From NCBI GenBank assembly GCA_900541135.1, contig UQIG01000050.1:1-7180 (forward strand): 7,180 nt of DNA. The letters are read 5' to 3'. The first letter of the stretch is position 1; the number at the start of each line of letters is the position of its first letter. This stretch comes from an uncultured Collinsella sp. (GTDB lineage: Bacteria; Actinomycetota; Coriobacteriia; Coriobacteriales; Coriobacteriaceae). The translations under genes and the position numbers were made by a program. The notes under the pieces are model-generated. The model saw only the letters and a program-made list of their open reading frames with translations, made no database searches and was not told the DNA's origin. This document shows, in pieces, positions 1 to 5,844 of the stretch.

Positions 1-17
1 CCCCGCAAGCACTCTAG

Positions 18-23
18 TATGCT
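18..23 (+). promoter_or_regulatory. Possible -10 promoter element of the his operon
   Basis: TATGCT matches four of six positions of the TATAAT consensus, including the important first TA and last T. It lies about 75 bases before the first start codon in a short AT-richer patch of otherwise GC-rich DNA. A -35 box at normal spacing would fall just outside the window, so only half of the promoter could be judged. If real, transcription would start near position 30 and the hairpin at 35-60 would sit at the very 5' end of the mRNA. This is inference from a short match. Confidence 0.3.
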
Positions 24-34
24 AAAGTACCCAG

Positions 35-60
35 AAGACCGGCGGAGCTATGCCGGTCTT
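35..60 (+). terminator. Leader hairpin: terminator or attenuator candidate
   Basis: A perfect 9-bp inverted repeat pairs AAGACCGGC (35-43) with GCCGGTCTT (52-60) around an 8-base loop. It is followed by a modest T-rich tail (TCGTTCT). The tail is weaker than that of a classic intrinsic terminator. It could end an upstream transcript, act as a conditional attenuator in the his leader, or simply protect the 5' end of the mRNA. No run of histidine codons and no recognisable T-box sequence is visible beside it, so the regulatory signal, if any, is unknown. Confidence 0.45.
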
Positions 61-84
61 TCGTTCTACATGAAACACAGCATG

Positions 85-90
85 AGGAGG
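85..90 (+). promoter_or_regulatory. Ribosome binding site of hisZG
   Basis: A perfect AGGAGG sits 8 bases before the ATG at 99. It fixes the start of the fusion gene and indicates efficient initiation for the first cistron. Confidence 0.85.
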
Positions 91-98
91 CTCACCAG

Positions 99-1814
99 AT
101 GACGGCCACACCGTGGGGATTCCGGGACATATTGCCCGAGGAGGCTCAGGCGCGCGAGGAGATCGCATATACGGTGAAGGGCTGCTTTAGGGAGCATCAT
201 TACCTGCCGGTCGAGACGCCACTGCTCGAGGACAAGGGTTCGCTCGAGGAGGGCGGGCGCATTGCGGACACGCCGTTTAAGCTCTTTGACGATGATGGCC
301 GCCTGCTGGTGGTCCGTCCCGACAACACACTGCCGATCGTTCGCCTGGTTTCGACCCGCATGTGCGCGGCCGATCTGCCGCTGCGCCTGCGCTACGAGGC
401 GCCGGTGGTCCGCGAGTGCCAGCGCAATGCCGGTGGCTCGCGTCAGTTTACACAGCTGGGCTTTGAGCTTATCGGCGCGGGCGATACCGCGGGCGATGTC
501 GAGATTGTCTCGCTCGTGGCCGAGGCGGTGCGCAAGCTGGCGCTGCCCGATGCACGCATTATCGCAGGTAGCGTGCGTCCGTTTAAGGAACTGCTCGCGG
601 CGTGCGAGGATCGCGAGCTGGCCGCCGAGGCCCTGCGCTGCGTGCACGCCAACGACTTTGTGGGCCTCGATGCCCGCGTGGCGGCAAGCACCGAGTCCGA
701 TGCCGTCAAGGCCGCCATTAGCGAGCTGCCGCGTCTGCACGGCGGTGCCGAGGTACTCGACCGCGTGGATGCGCTGCTGGAGGCTGCCGGCATCGTCGCG
801 CCGCTGACGCGCGAGCTGCGTGCCCTGGTCGAGGGCCTGGCTCCCGAGGACGCCCAGGTGCTGTCCTTCGACTTCTCCATCATGAATTCTTTTGATTACT
901 ACACGGGCCTGGTCTTTAAGGCCTATGCCGGCGGCTTGCCCGATCCGGTCGGTTCGGGCGGACGCTATGACTCCATCTTTACCGGCGCGTTCGGCGACGG
1001 TATCGAGGTGCCGGCGGCGGGCTTCGCCTTTTCGCTCGAGCGCCTGGAGGCCGCGCGCACTTCGGCCGAGGACGCCGCCCCCGATGGCGACCACGCCGTG
1101 GGCCGTGGCGCCGAGGGCCCGCTGCGTATCGCCGTGCCCAAGGGCTCGCTTAAGGCCGACACGCTCGACGTGCTCGAGGCCGCGGGCTTGGACGTCTCTG
1201 AGCTGCGCGACCCCGGCCGTCACCTGATCGTGCGCGGCCGCGACACGCGTGCCGGCGAGGGCACGGTCGGCGATATCGAGTTTGTCATCGTGCGCCCCAG
1301 CGATGCGCCCGCCTTTGTGGGCTGCGGCGGCGCCGACTGCGGCATCTGCGGTTGGGACTCGCTCATCGAGGCAGACCTCAACCTGCTGCAGCTGGTCGAC
1401 CTGGGCTATGGTCTGTGCACCTTTATCGAGGCGGAGCCCGCGTGGCGCGCCGGCCAGGCCGAGCGCAACTATGCCCGTCGCGGTTCGCTTCGCGTGGCCA
1501 CCAAGTACCCGCGCATTGCGAGTGCCTGGTATGCCGAGCGCGGCGTGAACGCCGACATCGTTTCGCTGCACGGTAACATCGAGCTGGGCCCCATTGTCGG
1601 CATGACCGATCGCATCGTGGACATCACCGCCACGGGCGCCACGCTGCGCGACAACGACCTGGTCATCACCGGCCGCATCATGGACTGCACGGCCCGCTTC
1701 TTTGTCAATCCGGGTGCTGCGCGCCTGGATCCGCGCGTACGCAATCTGGCAGATCGCTTGGCCGCGGCCGTTAAGGACAAGCATTTTGAGCCCGTCGCGG
1801 GCTCGGCACAATAG
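99..1814 (+). CDS. hisZG: HisZ-HisG fusion: ATP phosphoribosyltransferase regulatory plus catalytic parts
   Basis: This 571-residue protein joins the two subunits of short-form ATP phosphoribosyltransferase, which makes phosphoribosyl-ATP from ATP and PRPP and is the committed, histidine-controlled step. Residues 1 to about 319 are the HisZ part, a histidyl-tRNA synthetase-like class II fold without the anticodon-binding domain: GFRDILPEEA (7-16), VRPDNTLPIVR (72-82), a motif-2-like stretch around 97-122, DYYTGLVFKAY (266-276) and GGRYDSIFTG (287-296). A polar Ala/Gly/Asp linker spans about 320-340. Residues 341 to about 559 are a short-form catalytic HisG: IAVPKGSL (344-351), RPSDAPAFV (399-407), GADCGICGWD (411-420), ATKYPRIA (467-474), and the PRPP-binding loop near GNIELGPIVG (492-501) with DITATGATLRDND (508-520). 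The C-terminal regulatory domain of long HisG is absent, as expected for a HisZ-dependent enzyme. HisZ and HisG are usually separate genes. No in-frame start with a ribosome binding site occurs at the junction, so this looks like one polypeptide. A cysteine cluster (C409, C414, C417) is unusual. Start chosen by the AGGAGG at 85-90. Confidence 0.93.
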   Translation: MTATPWGFRDILPEEAQAREEIAYTVKGCFREHHYLPVETPLLEDKGSLEEGGRIADTPFKLFDDDGRLLVVRPDNTLPIVRLVSTRMCAADLPLRLRYEAPVVRECQRNAGGSRQFTQLGFELIGAGDTAGDVEIVSLVAEAVRKLALPDARIIAGSVRPFKELLAACEDRELAAEALRCVHANDFVGLDARVAASTESDAVKAAISELPRLHGGAEVLDRVDALLEAAGIVAPLTRELRALVEGLAPEDAQVLSFDFSIMNSFDYYTGLVFKAYAGGLPDPVGSGGRYDSIFTGAFGDGIEVPAAGFAFSLERLEAARTSAEDAAPDGDHAVGRGAEGPLRIAVPKGSLKADTLDVLEAAGLDVSELRDPGRHLIVRGRDTRAGEGTVGDIEFVIVRPSDAPAFVGCGGADCGICGWDSLIEADLNLLQLVDLGYGLCTFIEAEPAWRAGQAERNYARRGSLRVATKYPRIASAWYAERGVNADIVSLHGNIELGPIVGMTDRIVDITATGATLRDNDLVITGRIMDCTARFFVNPGAARLDPRVRNLADRLAAAVKDKHFEPVAGSAQ

Positions 1815-1854
1815 CGCGAGCGCGCACGGGCGCCCCAACGTACGGGCTGCGGGC

Positions 1855-1886
1855 CGACTGGTGCCGCTGCCCAGTCGCTCGTTTTT
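1855..1886 (+). terminator. Intercistronic hairpin with T5 tail, hisZG-hisD gap
   Basis: CGACTGG (1855-1861) pairs perfectly with CCAGTCG (1871-1877) over a 9-base loop, and a TTTTT run follows at 1882-1886 after a 4-base spacer. The 105-base gap is by far the longest between genes of this half of the operon. The spacer makes this a weak or partial terminator at best. It could reduce readthrough into hisD, or be an RNA processing or stabilising site. A second pairing, CGAGCG (1817-1822) with CGCTCG (1876-1881), competes for the same 3' arm. Confidence 0.4.
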
Positions 1887-1919
1887 CGAACACAACCTCG
1901 ACCGATAGGGGATACCGAT

Positions 1920-3356
1920 ATGAAGACCATCAAGCTTGCTCCCGGTGAGCGCCTCGTTACCAACCAGCTCAACCGCAAGGGCGTGCTGCCGCAAAACATC
2001 GTCGACGCCGCCCGCGATATCGTGGCCGACGTGCGCGCCAACGGCGATGCCGCGGTGCGCGATTACTGTCAGCGTTTTGACGGCGTTGAGCTGCAGAGCT
2101 TCCGCTTGCCGCAAGAGCAGATCGATGCCGCGCTCGAAGGTCTTGATCCGGCCTTTGTCGCCGCGCTCGAGAAGGCCGCGCGCCAGATTCGCGAGTTCCA
2201 CCAACGCGAGGTCGAGCAGAGCTGGTTTACCACGCGTGCGGACGGCACGATGCTCGGCGTTAAGGTGACCCCGCTCGCGGCGGTCGGCATCTACGTGCCG
2301 GGCGGTCGCGCACAGTATCCCTCCACGGTGCTCATGAATGCCGTTCCCGCCAAGGTTGCCGGCGTCAGGCGCGTGGTCATGGTGACCCCGCCTCAAAAGG
2401 ATGGCCTGATCAGCCCGTACACGCTTGCCGCGGCAAAGCTCGGTGGCGTGGATGAGATCTATATGGTGGGCGGCGCTCAGGCCGTGGCCGCGCTGGCGTA
2501 CGGTACCGAGACCATTCCGCGCGTCGACAAGATCACCGGCCCGGGCAACGCCTTTGTTGCCGCTGCCAAGCAGATTGTCTCGGGTGATGTGGGTATCGAT
2601 ATGGTCGCCGGCCCCTCCGAGGTCTGCGTACTGGCCGATGCCACGGCCAAGCCCATGGTGGTCGCGGCAGACCTGATGGCCCAGGCCGAGCACGATCCGC
2701 TGGCAGCCTGCTATCTGGTGACTTGCGACGAGCAGTTTGCGCGCGAGGTCGAGGCTGGTATCGACATTCTGGTGGCGCAGTCGCCGCGTGCCGAGATCAC
2801 GCGCGCCTCGCTCGACAACGAAGGCACCATCGTGGTGGCCGCCGACATGGCTGCCGCCGTCGAGGCCGTGAACACCGTGGCGCCTGAGCACCTTGAGCTG
2901 CACTGCAAGGATGCGATGGGCCTGCTCGGCGGCATTCGCAACGCCGGCGCCATCTTTGTGGGCGCTTGGAGCTCCGAGCCGCTCGGCGATTACGTTGCCG
3001 GTCCCAACCACACGCTGCCGACTGGCGGCACGGCCATGTTCTCCAACCCGCTTTCGGTCGAAGAGTTCGTTAAGCGCTCGAGCGTCATTTGCTATACACC
3101 CGAGGGCCTGCTCTCCGACGCTCCCGCCACACAGCGTCTGGCCGAGGCCGAGGGCCTGTGGGCGCACGCGCTATCCGCCGCTCTGCGTCGCCGTGTGCTG
3201 GAACAGGGCGAGGATGCCGTGAGTGCCGAGTCTCTGGCCGCGGCCGACCTGACCAAGGTCGCTTGGCCGGGTGACGCCGTGGTGACGGTTGCCGAGGGCG
3301 TTGACCTGGCGGCTGCGGGCGCGGATGGCGTTGGCGCGACCGGCGAGGAGGCCTAA
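1920..3356 (+). CDS. hisD: Histidinol dehydrogenase
   Basis: HisD is a zinc enzyme that oxidises L-histidinol through histidinal to L-histidine with two NAD+, the last two pathway steps. The 478-residue product carries the family landmarks: VGIYVPGGRAQYPSTVLMNA (122-141), ITGPGNAFVAAAKQIVSG (205-222), IDMVAGPSEV (226-235), the catalytic pair E323-H324 in APEHLEL, and GDYVAGPNHTLPTGG (356-370). Zinc-site residues corresponding to those of the E. coli enzyme are all present (Q255, H258, D357, H416), with nearly identical spacing. Family members are usually about 430 residues. Here about 50 extra Ala/Gly/Val/Glu-rich residues follow the final conserved helix (after about 425), and their last codons double as the ribosome binding site of hisC. 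The start is supported by AGGGGA at 1907-1912, 7 bases before the ATG. It lies 105 bases after hisZG and one base before hisC, so it is probably cotranscribed and partly coupled to hisC. Confidence 0.97.
   Translation: MKTIKLAPGERLVTNQLNRKGVLPQNIVDAARDIVADVRANGDAAVRDYCQRFDGVELQSFRLPQEQIDAALEGLDPAFVAALEKAARQIREFHQREVEQSWFTTRADGTMLGVKVTPLAAVGIYVPGGRAQYPSTVLMNAVPAKVAGVRRVVMVTPPQKDGLISPYTLAAAKLGGVDEIYMVGGAQAVAALAYGTETIPRVDKITGPGNAFVAAAKQIVSGDVGIDMVAGPSEVCVLADATAKPMVVAADLMAQAEHDPLAACYLVTCDEQFAREVEAGIDILVAQSPRAEITRASLDNEGTIVVAADMAAAVEAVNTVAPEHLELHCKDAMGLLGGIRNAGAIFVGAWSSEPLGDYVAGPNHTLPTGGTAMFSNPLSVEEFVKRSSVICYTPEGLLSDAPATQRLAEAEGLWAHALSAALRRRVLEQGEDAVSAESLAAADLTKVAWPGDAVVTVAEGVDLAAAGADGVGATGEEA
3346..3351 (+). 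promoter_or_regulatory. Ribosome binding site that fixes the hisC start
   Basis: AGGAGG lies within the last codons of hisD (encoding Glu-Glu-Ala), 6 bases before ATG 3358. It argues against an upstream in-frame ATG at 3289, which would add 23 Arg-rich residues not typical of HisC and overlap hisD by 68 bases. Placement inside hisD suggests translational coupling. Confidence 0.85.
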
Positions 3357-3357
3357 C

Positions 3358-4473
3358 ATGGCCGAACTCACGCCGCGCATGAAGGAGCTCGTCCAGCCCT
3401 ACCTGGCCGGCATTGAGCCCTATGATCCCAACTTCACGCCCACGCGCATCAACCTTTCGGCCAACGAGAACACCTATCCCGTGCCGGCCGGCGTGCGCGA
3501 GGCGATTGATGCAGCCCTGGCTGCCACGCCGCTCAACCGTTATCCCGACCCCATGTCCAACGACCTGCGCGATGAGCTTGCTGCTTGGCATGGCGTGACG
3601 CGCGAGAATATCTGCGTGGGCAACGGCGGTGACGAGCTGCTCTATAACTACTTGCTGGCGTTTGGCGGCGCGGGGCGGACCCTGCTCAACTGCCCGCCGT
3701 GCTTTAGCGAGTATGCGTTCTTTGCGTCGCTGTGCCAGACCGAGGTGCGCGACGTGTGGCGCGACCCGGCGACCTTTGAGCTCGACCAGGCGGCTGTGTT
3801 CGCGGCCGCACCCGAGTGCAACCTGGCGATCGTGACCTCGCCCAACAATCCCACGGGCGACGTGGCGCCGCTCGACTTTGTTGCGGCTCTGTGCGATGCC
3901 TGCCCCGGCATGGTGATGGTCGACGAGGCCTACGTGGAGTTTGCCGACGATTCGTTTGGCGCGGCCACCACGGCGCAGGGGCTTATCGCCGAGCATCCCA
4001 ACCTGGCGATTCTGCATACACTGTCCAAGGCGTTCGGCGCCGCCGGCACGCGCCTGGGCTATGTGATCGCGGCGCCCGAGGTCATCGACGTGTTCGCGGC
4101 GATTCGCCAGATCTATTCGGTCAACGTGTTGAGCCAGGCGGCGGCGCTTGCCTGCGTGCGTGCCCGCGATGCGTACGCGCCCGTGGTGGCACAGGTCGCA
4201 TCCGAGCGCGAGCGCGAGTTGTGTGCCCTGCGCGCAATGGCTGCCGAGGGTCTGCCCGTGGAGGCGTGGCCGAGCGCGGCGAACTTTGTGCTTGTGCGCA
4301 CGCCGCATGCCACGCGCGTGCGCGAGCGTCTGCGCGACGAGTATTCAATTTTGGTGCGCGACTTTAGTTACGCGCCGGGGCTCGCGGACTGTCTGCGCAT
4401 TACCGTAGGCACCCCGCAGGAAAACGACGAGGTGCTGGCCGCGTTTGCCGCGCTGGTGAAGGAGGAGATGTAG
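3358..4473 (+). CDS. hisC: Histidinol-phosphate aminotransferase
   Basis: HisC is a PLP-dependent, fold type I aminotransferase that converts imidazole acetol phosphate and glutamate to L-histidinol phosphate and 2-oxoglutarate. The 371-residue product, a normal family length, shows INLSANENTYPVP (31-43), RYPDP (61-65), GNGGDELL (88-95) at the phosphate-binding site, SPNNPTG (161-167) with the PLP-contacting Asn164, VDEAYVEF (188-195) with the PLP-ring Asp189, the PLP Schiff-base lysine K224 in TLSKAFGAAGTRLGY (221-235), phosphate-binding R232, and LRITVGTPQEN (346-356) with the substrate-binding Arg347. The ATG at 3358 is chosen over the in-frame ATG at 3289 because it has a well-placed AGGAGG and begins where the family begins. 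One base separates it from hisD, and its TAG abuts the hisB ATG. Closely related HisC-like enzymes can also act on aromatic amino acids, but the operon setting makes the histidine role secure. Confidence 0.96.
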   Translation: MAELTPRMKELVQPYLAGIEPYDPNFTPTRINLSANENTYPVPAGVREAIDAALAATPLNRYPDPMSNDLRDELAAWHGVTRENICVGNGGDELLYNYLLAFGGAGRTLLNCPPCFSEYAFFASLCQTEVRDVWRDPATFELDQAAVFAAAPECNLAIVTSPNNPTGDVAPLDFVAALCDACPGMVMVDEAYVEFADDSFGAATTAQGLIAEHPNLAILHTLSKAFGAAGTRLGYVIAAPEVIDVFAAIRQIYSVNVLSQAAALACVRARDAYAPVVAQVASERERELCALRAMAAEGLPVEAWPSAANFVLVRTPHATRVRERLRDEYSILVRDFSYAPGLADCLRITVGTPQENDEVLAAFAALVKEEM

Positions 4474-5061
4474 ATGGACCGCTATGCCGAGGTGACCCGC
4501 AAGACGGGGGAGACCGACATTGTCGTAAAGCTCGACCTGGACGGATGCGGCGTGTGTGATATCTCGACCGGCGTACCGTTTTTCGACCACATGCTCAACG
4601 CTTTTGGCCGCCATGGCCTGTTCGATTTGACGGTGCACGCGGTGGGCGACGTCGAGGTCGATGCGCATCATACCGTCGAGGACACGGGCATTGTGCTGGG
4701 CGAGGCGTTTTGCCAGGCGCTGGGCGACAAGGCGGGCATTACGCGCTTTGCCGACGCGGCGATCGCCATGGACGAGACGCTTGTGATGGCTGCTGTTGAT
4801 ATTTCGGGCCGCGGGCAGGCCTACTGCGAGCTGCCCGTGCCGACTGAGCGCGTGGGCAGCTTCGATACCGAGCTGGCCGTCGAGTTCTTCTACGCCTTTG
4901 CGCGCGATGCCAAGCTCACGCTGCACGTGCGCGAGCTGGTGGGCGGCAACTCGCATCACATTATCGAGGCCGCCTTTAAGGCCGTGGGCCGCACGATGCG
5001 CCACGCCTGCGAGCTCGATCCCCGCGTGCAGGGCATCCCCAGCACCAAGGGCTCGCTGTAA
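4474..5061 (+). CDS. hisB: Imidazoleglycerol-phosphate dehydratase
   Basis: HisB is the manganese-dependent dehydratase that turns imidazole glycerol phosphate into imidazole acetol phosphate. The 195-residue product is the single-function form: it lacks the N-terminal histidinol-phosphate phosphatase domain found in the E. coli bifunctional HisB. Both His-rich metal-binding halves of the internally duplicated fold are present, DAHHTVED (63-70) and NSHHIIEAAFKA (159-170), together with PFFDHML (35-41), LGDKAGITRF (83-92), FDTELAVEFFYAFA (130-143) and the C-terminal IPSTKGSL (188-195). The ATG immediately follows the hisC stop codon, with GGAGG at 4461-4465 inside the end of hisC, so translation is probably coupled. 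The absence of a fused phosphatase means histidinol-phosphate phosphatase must be supplied from outside this window. Confidence 0.97.
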   Translation: MDRYAEVTRKTGETDIVVKLDLDGCGVCDISTGVPFFDHMLNAFGRHGLFDLTVHAVGDVEVDAHHTVEDTGIVLGEAFCQALGDKAGITRFADAAIAMDETLVMAAVDISGRGQAYCELPVPTERVGSFDTELAVEFFYAFARDAKLTLHVRELVGGNSHHIIEAAFKAVGRTMRHACELDPRVQGIPSTKGSL

Positions 5062-5075
5062 CCGCAACAAAGGCA

Positions 5076-5116
5076 AAAACCACTACGAAGGTGCCTGTCC
5101 CCTTTGTGGTGGTTTT
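5076..5116. repeat. Long palindrome between hisB and hisH, REP-like or terminator-like
   Basis: AAAACCACTACGAAGG (5076-5091) pairs with CCTTTGTGGTGGTTTT (5101-5116): 16 consecutive pairs, two of them G-U, around a 9-base loop. The outer A4/T4 arms make it resemble a bidirectional intrinsic terminator. The inner GTGCCTGTCCCC (5091-5102) resembles cores I associate with dispersed palindromic repeats linked to REP-associated Y1 transposases, but this is memory and not a search. The composition differs from the flanking coding DNA. It occupies half of the 81-base hisB-hisH gap, and transcription must pass it for hisHAF to be expressed from the upstream promoter. Confidence 0.6.
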
Positions 5117-5131
5117 GGACGATGAGATAAG

Positions 5132-5136
5132 GGAGG
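5132..5136 (+). promoter_or_regulatory. Ribosome binding site supporting the GTG start of hisH
   Basis: GGAGG, within a GGGAGGGG run, lies 6 bases before GTG 5143. No ATG lies in the correct frame at suitable spacing, and the product reaches its first conserved strand (KIVVVDYHKGN) at residue 5, so the GTG start is well supported. Confidence 0.8.
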
Positions 5137-5142
5137 GGTCGC

Positions 5143-5844
5143 GTGGGCGAACCGAAGATCGTGGTGGTCGACTACCACAAGGGCAACTTGTCGAGCGTTG
5201 CGCGCGGGCTTGCGCGCGCCGGTGCCGCCGCCTGCACGTCGGACGATCCGGAGCAGATCCGCAACGCCGACGGCCTGGTCATCCCGGGCGTGGGCGCGTT
5301 TTACGACGCGGTCGCCTTTATGCGCGAGGGCGGCGAGGCGGACGCGGTGCTCGACGCCGTTGCCGCCGGAACTCCGTTGCTCGGCATCTGCCTGGGCCTT
5401 CAGTTGTTTTTTGAGCGCGGCAACGAGGGCGTTCCTGCGAGCGAGAGCGCGGTCGCCGACGGCAACGCCTCCGAGCGGGCCGGTGCCCTCTGGGTCGATG
5501 GCCTGGGTATTATGCGCGGTTCGTGCACGCGCCTGGAGTCGAGTCGCCTGAAGGTGCCGCACGTGGGCTGGGACCAGGTGCACATGACGCCCGCCGGTGC
5601 GGCCGATCCGCTGCTTACTGGTTTTGCCGAGGGTGCCAACATGTACTTCACCCACAGCTACGCGGTGGCCGACGATTCCGATGCCGCCGATGTGCTGGCG
5701 CGCACGCACTATACGCGGAGCTTCCCGTGCATCGTGCGCCATGGCAACGTGTGGGGTTGCCAGTTCCATCCCGAGAAATCCTCCGCGCTGGGTCAGCGCA
5801 TCCTTAAGAACTTCGTCAACATCGTCGAGGAGGCCGGCCGATGA
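5143..5844 (+). CDS. hisH: Imidazole glycerol phosphate synthase, glutaminase subunit HisH
   Basis: HisH hydrolyses glutamine and channels ammonia to HisF, which cleaves PRFAR to imidazole glycerol phosphate and AICAR. The 233-residue class I glutamine amidotransferase has DYHKGNLSSV (10-19), PGVGAF (48-53), the nucleophile C83 in GICLGLQLFF (81-90), KVPHVGWDQV (137-146), FTHSYAV (169-175) and the catalytic H209 and E211 in GCQFHPEKSS (205-214), so the triad is complete. It is longer than usual (about 200-215 residues) because of a Ser/Ala/Asn-rich insertion at about 94-120, between the nucleophile segment and the KVPHVGW motif. It starts with GTG, follows the palindrome after hisB, and overlaps hisA by four bases (ATGA). 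Its partner hisF lies two genes downstream, as in many his operons. Confidence 0.96.
   Translation: MGEPKIVVVDYHKGNLSSVARGLARAGAAACTSDDPEQIRNADGLVIPGVGAFYDAVAFMREGGEADAVLDAVAAGTPLLGICLGLQLFFERGNEGVPASESAVADGNASERAGALWVDGLGIMRGSCTRLESSRLKVPHVGWDQVHMTPAGAADPLLTGFAEGANMYFTHSYAVADDSDAADVLARTHYTRSFPCIVRHGNVWGCQFHPEKSSALGQRILKNFVNIVEEAGR

Noticed and set aside
19..102. 27-codon leader ORF whose TGA overlaps the hisZG ATG
   Set aside because: No ribosome binding site is visible before it, and it has only one His codon, so it does not look like a His attenuator peptide. It runs straight through the leader hairpin and may exist by chance. The ATGA overlap is the only suggestive point.
99..1055. Reading the N-terminal part of the first gene as a histidyl-tRNA synthetase
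   Set aside because: It has the class II fold motifs but lacks the C-terminal anticodon-binding domain and is followed directly by HisG, so HisZ is the better call.
66..3167. Minus-strand open frame of 1033 codons opposite hisZG and hisD
   Set aside because: It spans two well-identified plus-strand genes and the gap between them. Its product is rich in His, Arg, Gly and Ala with no recognisable domain, which is typical of the antisense of GC-rich codons where stops are rare.
3289..3357. Upstream in-frame ATG extending HisC by 23 residues
   Set aside because: The extension is Arg/Ala-rich, overlaps the end of hisD and has no convincing ribosome binding site, while ATG 3358 has a perfect AGGAGG at 6 bases.
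3085..4308. Minus-strand open frame of 407 codons opposite the end of hisD and most of hisC
   Set aside because: Arg/His-rich composition with no motif, fully covered by conserved plus-strand genes; antisense shadow. The same applies to the minus-strand frames at 4345-5076, 5083-6027 and 5793-6791.
5091..5414. Open frame of 107 codons starting in the hisB-hisH palindrome
   Set aside because: It begins within the repeat and then runs in another frame of hisH, giving an Arg/Gly-rich product with no family resemblance; shadow frame.
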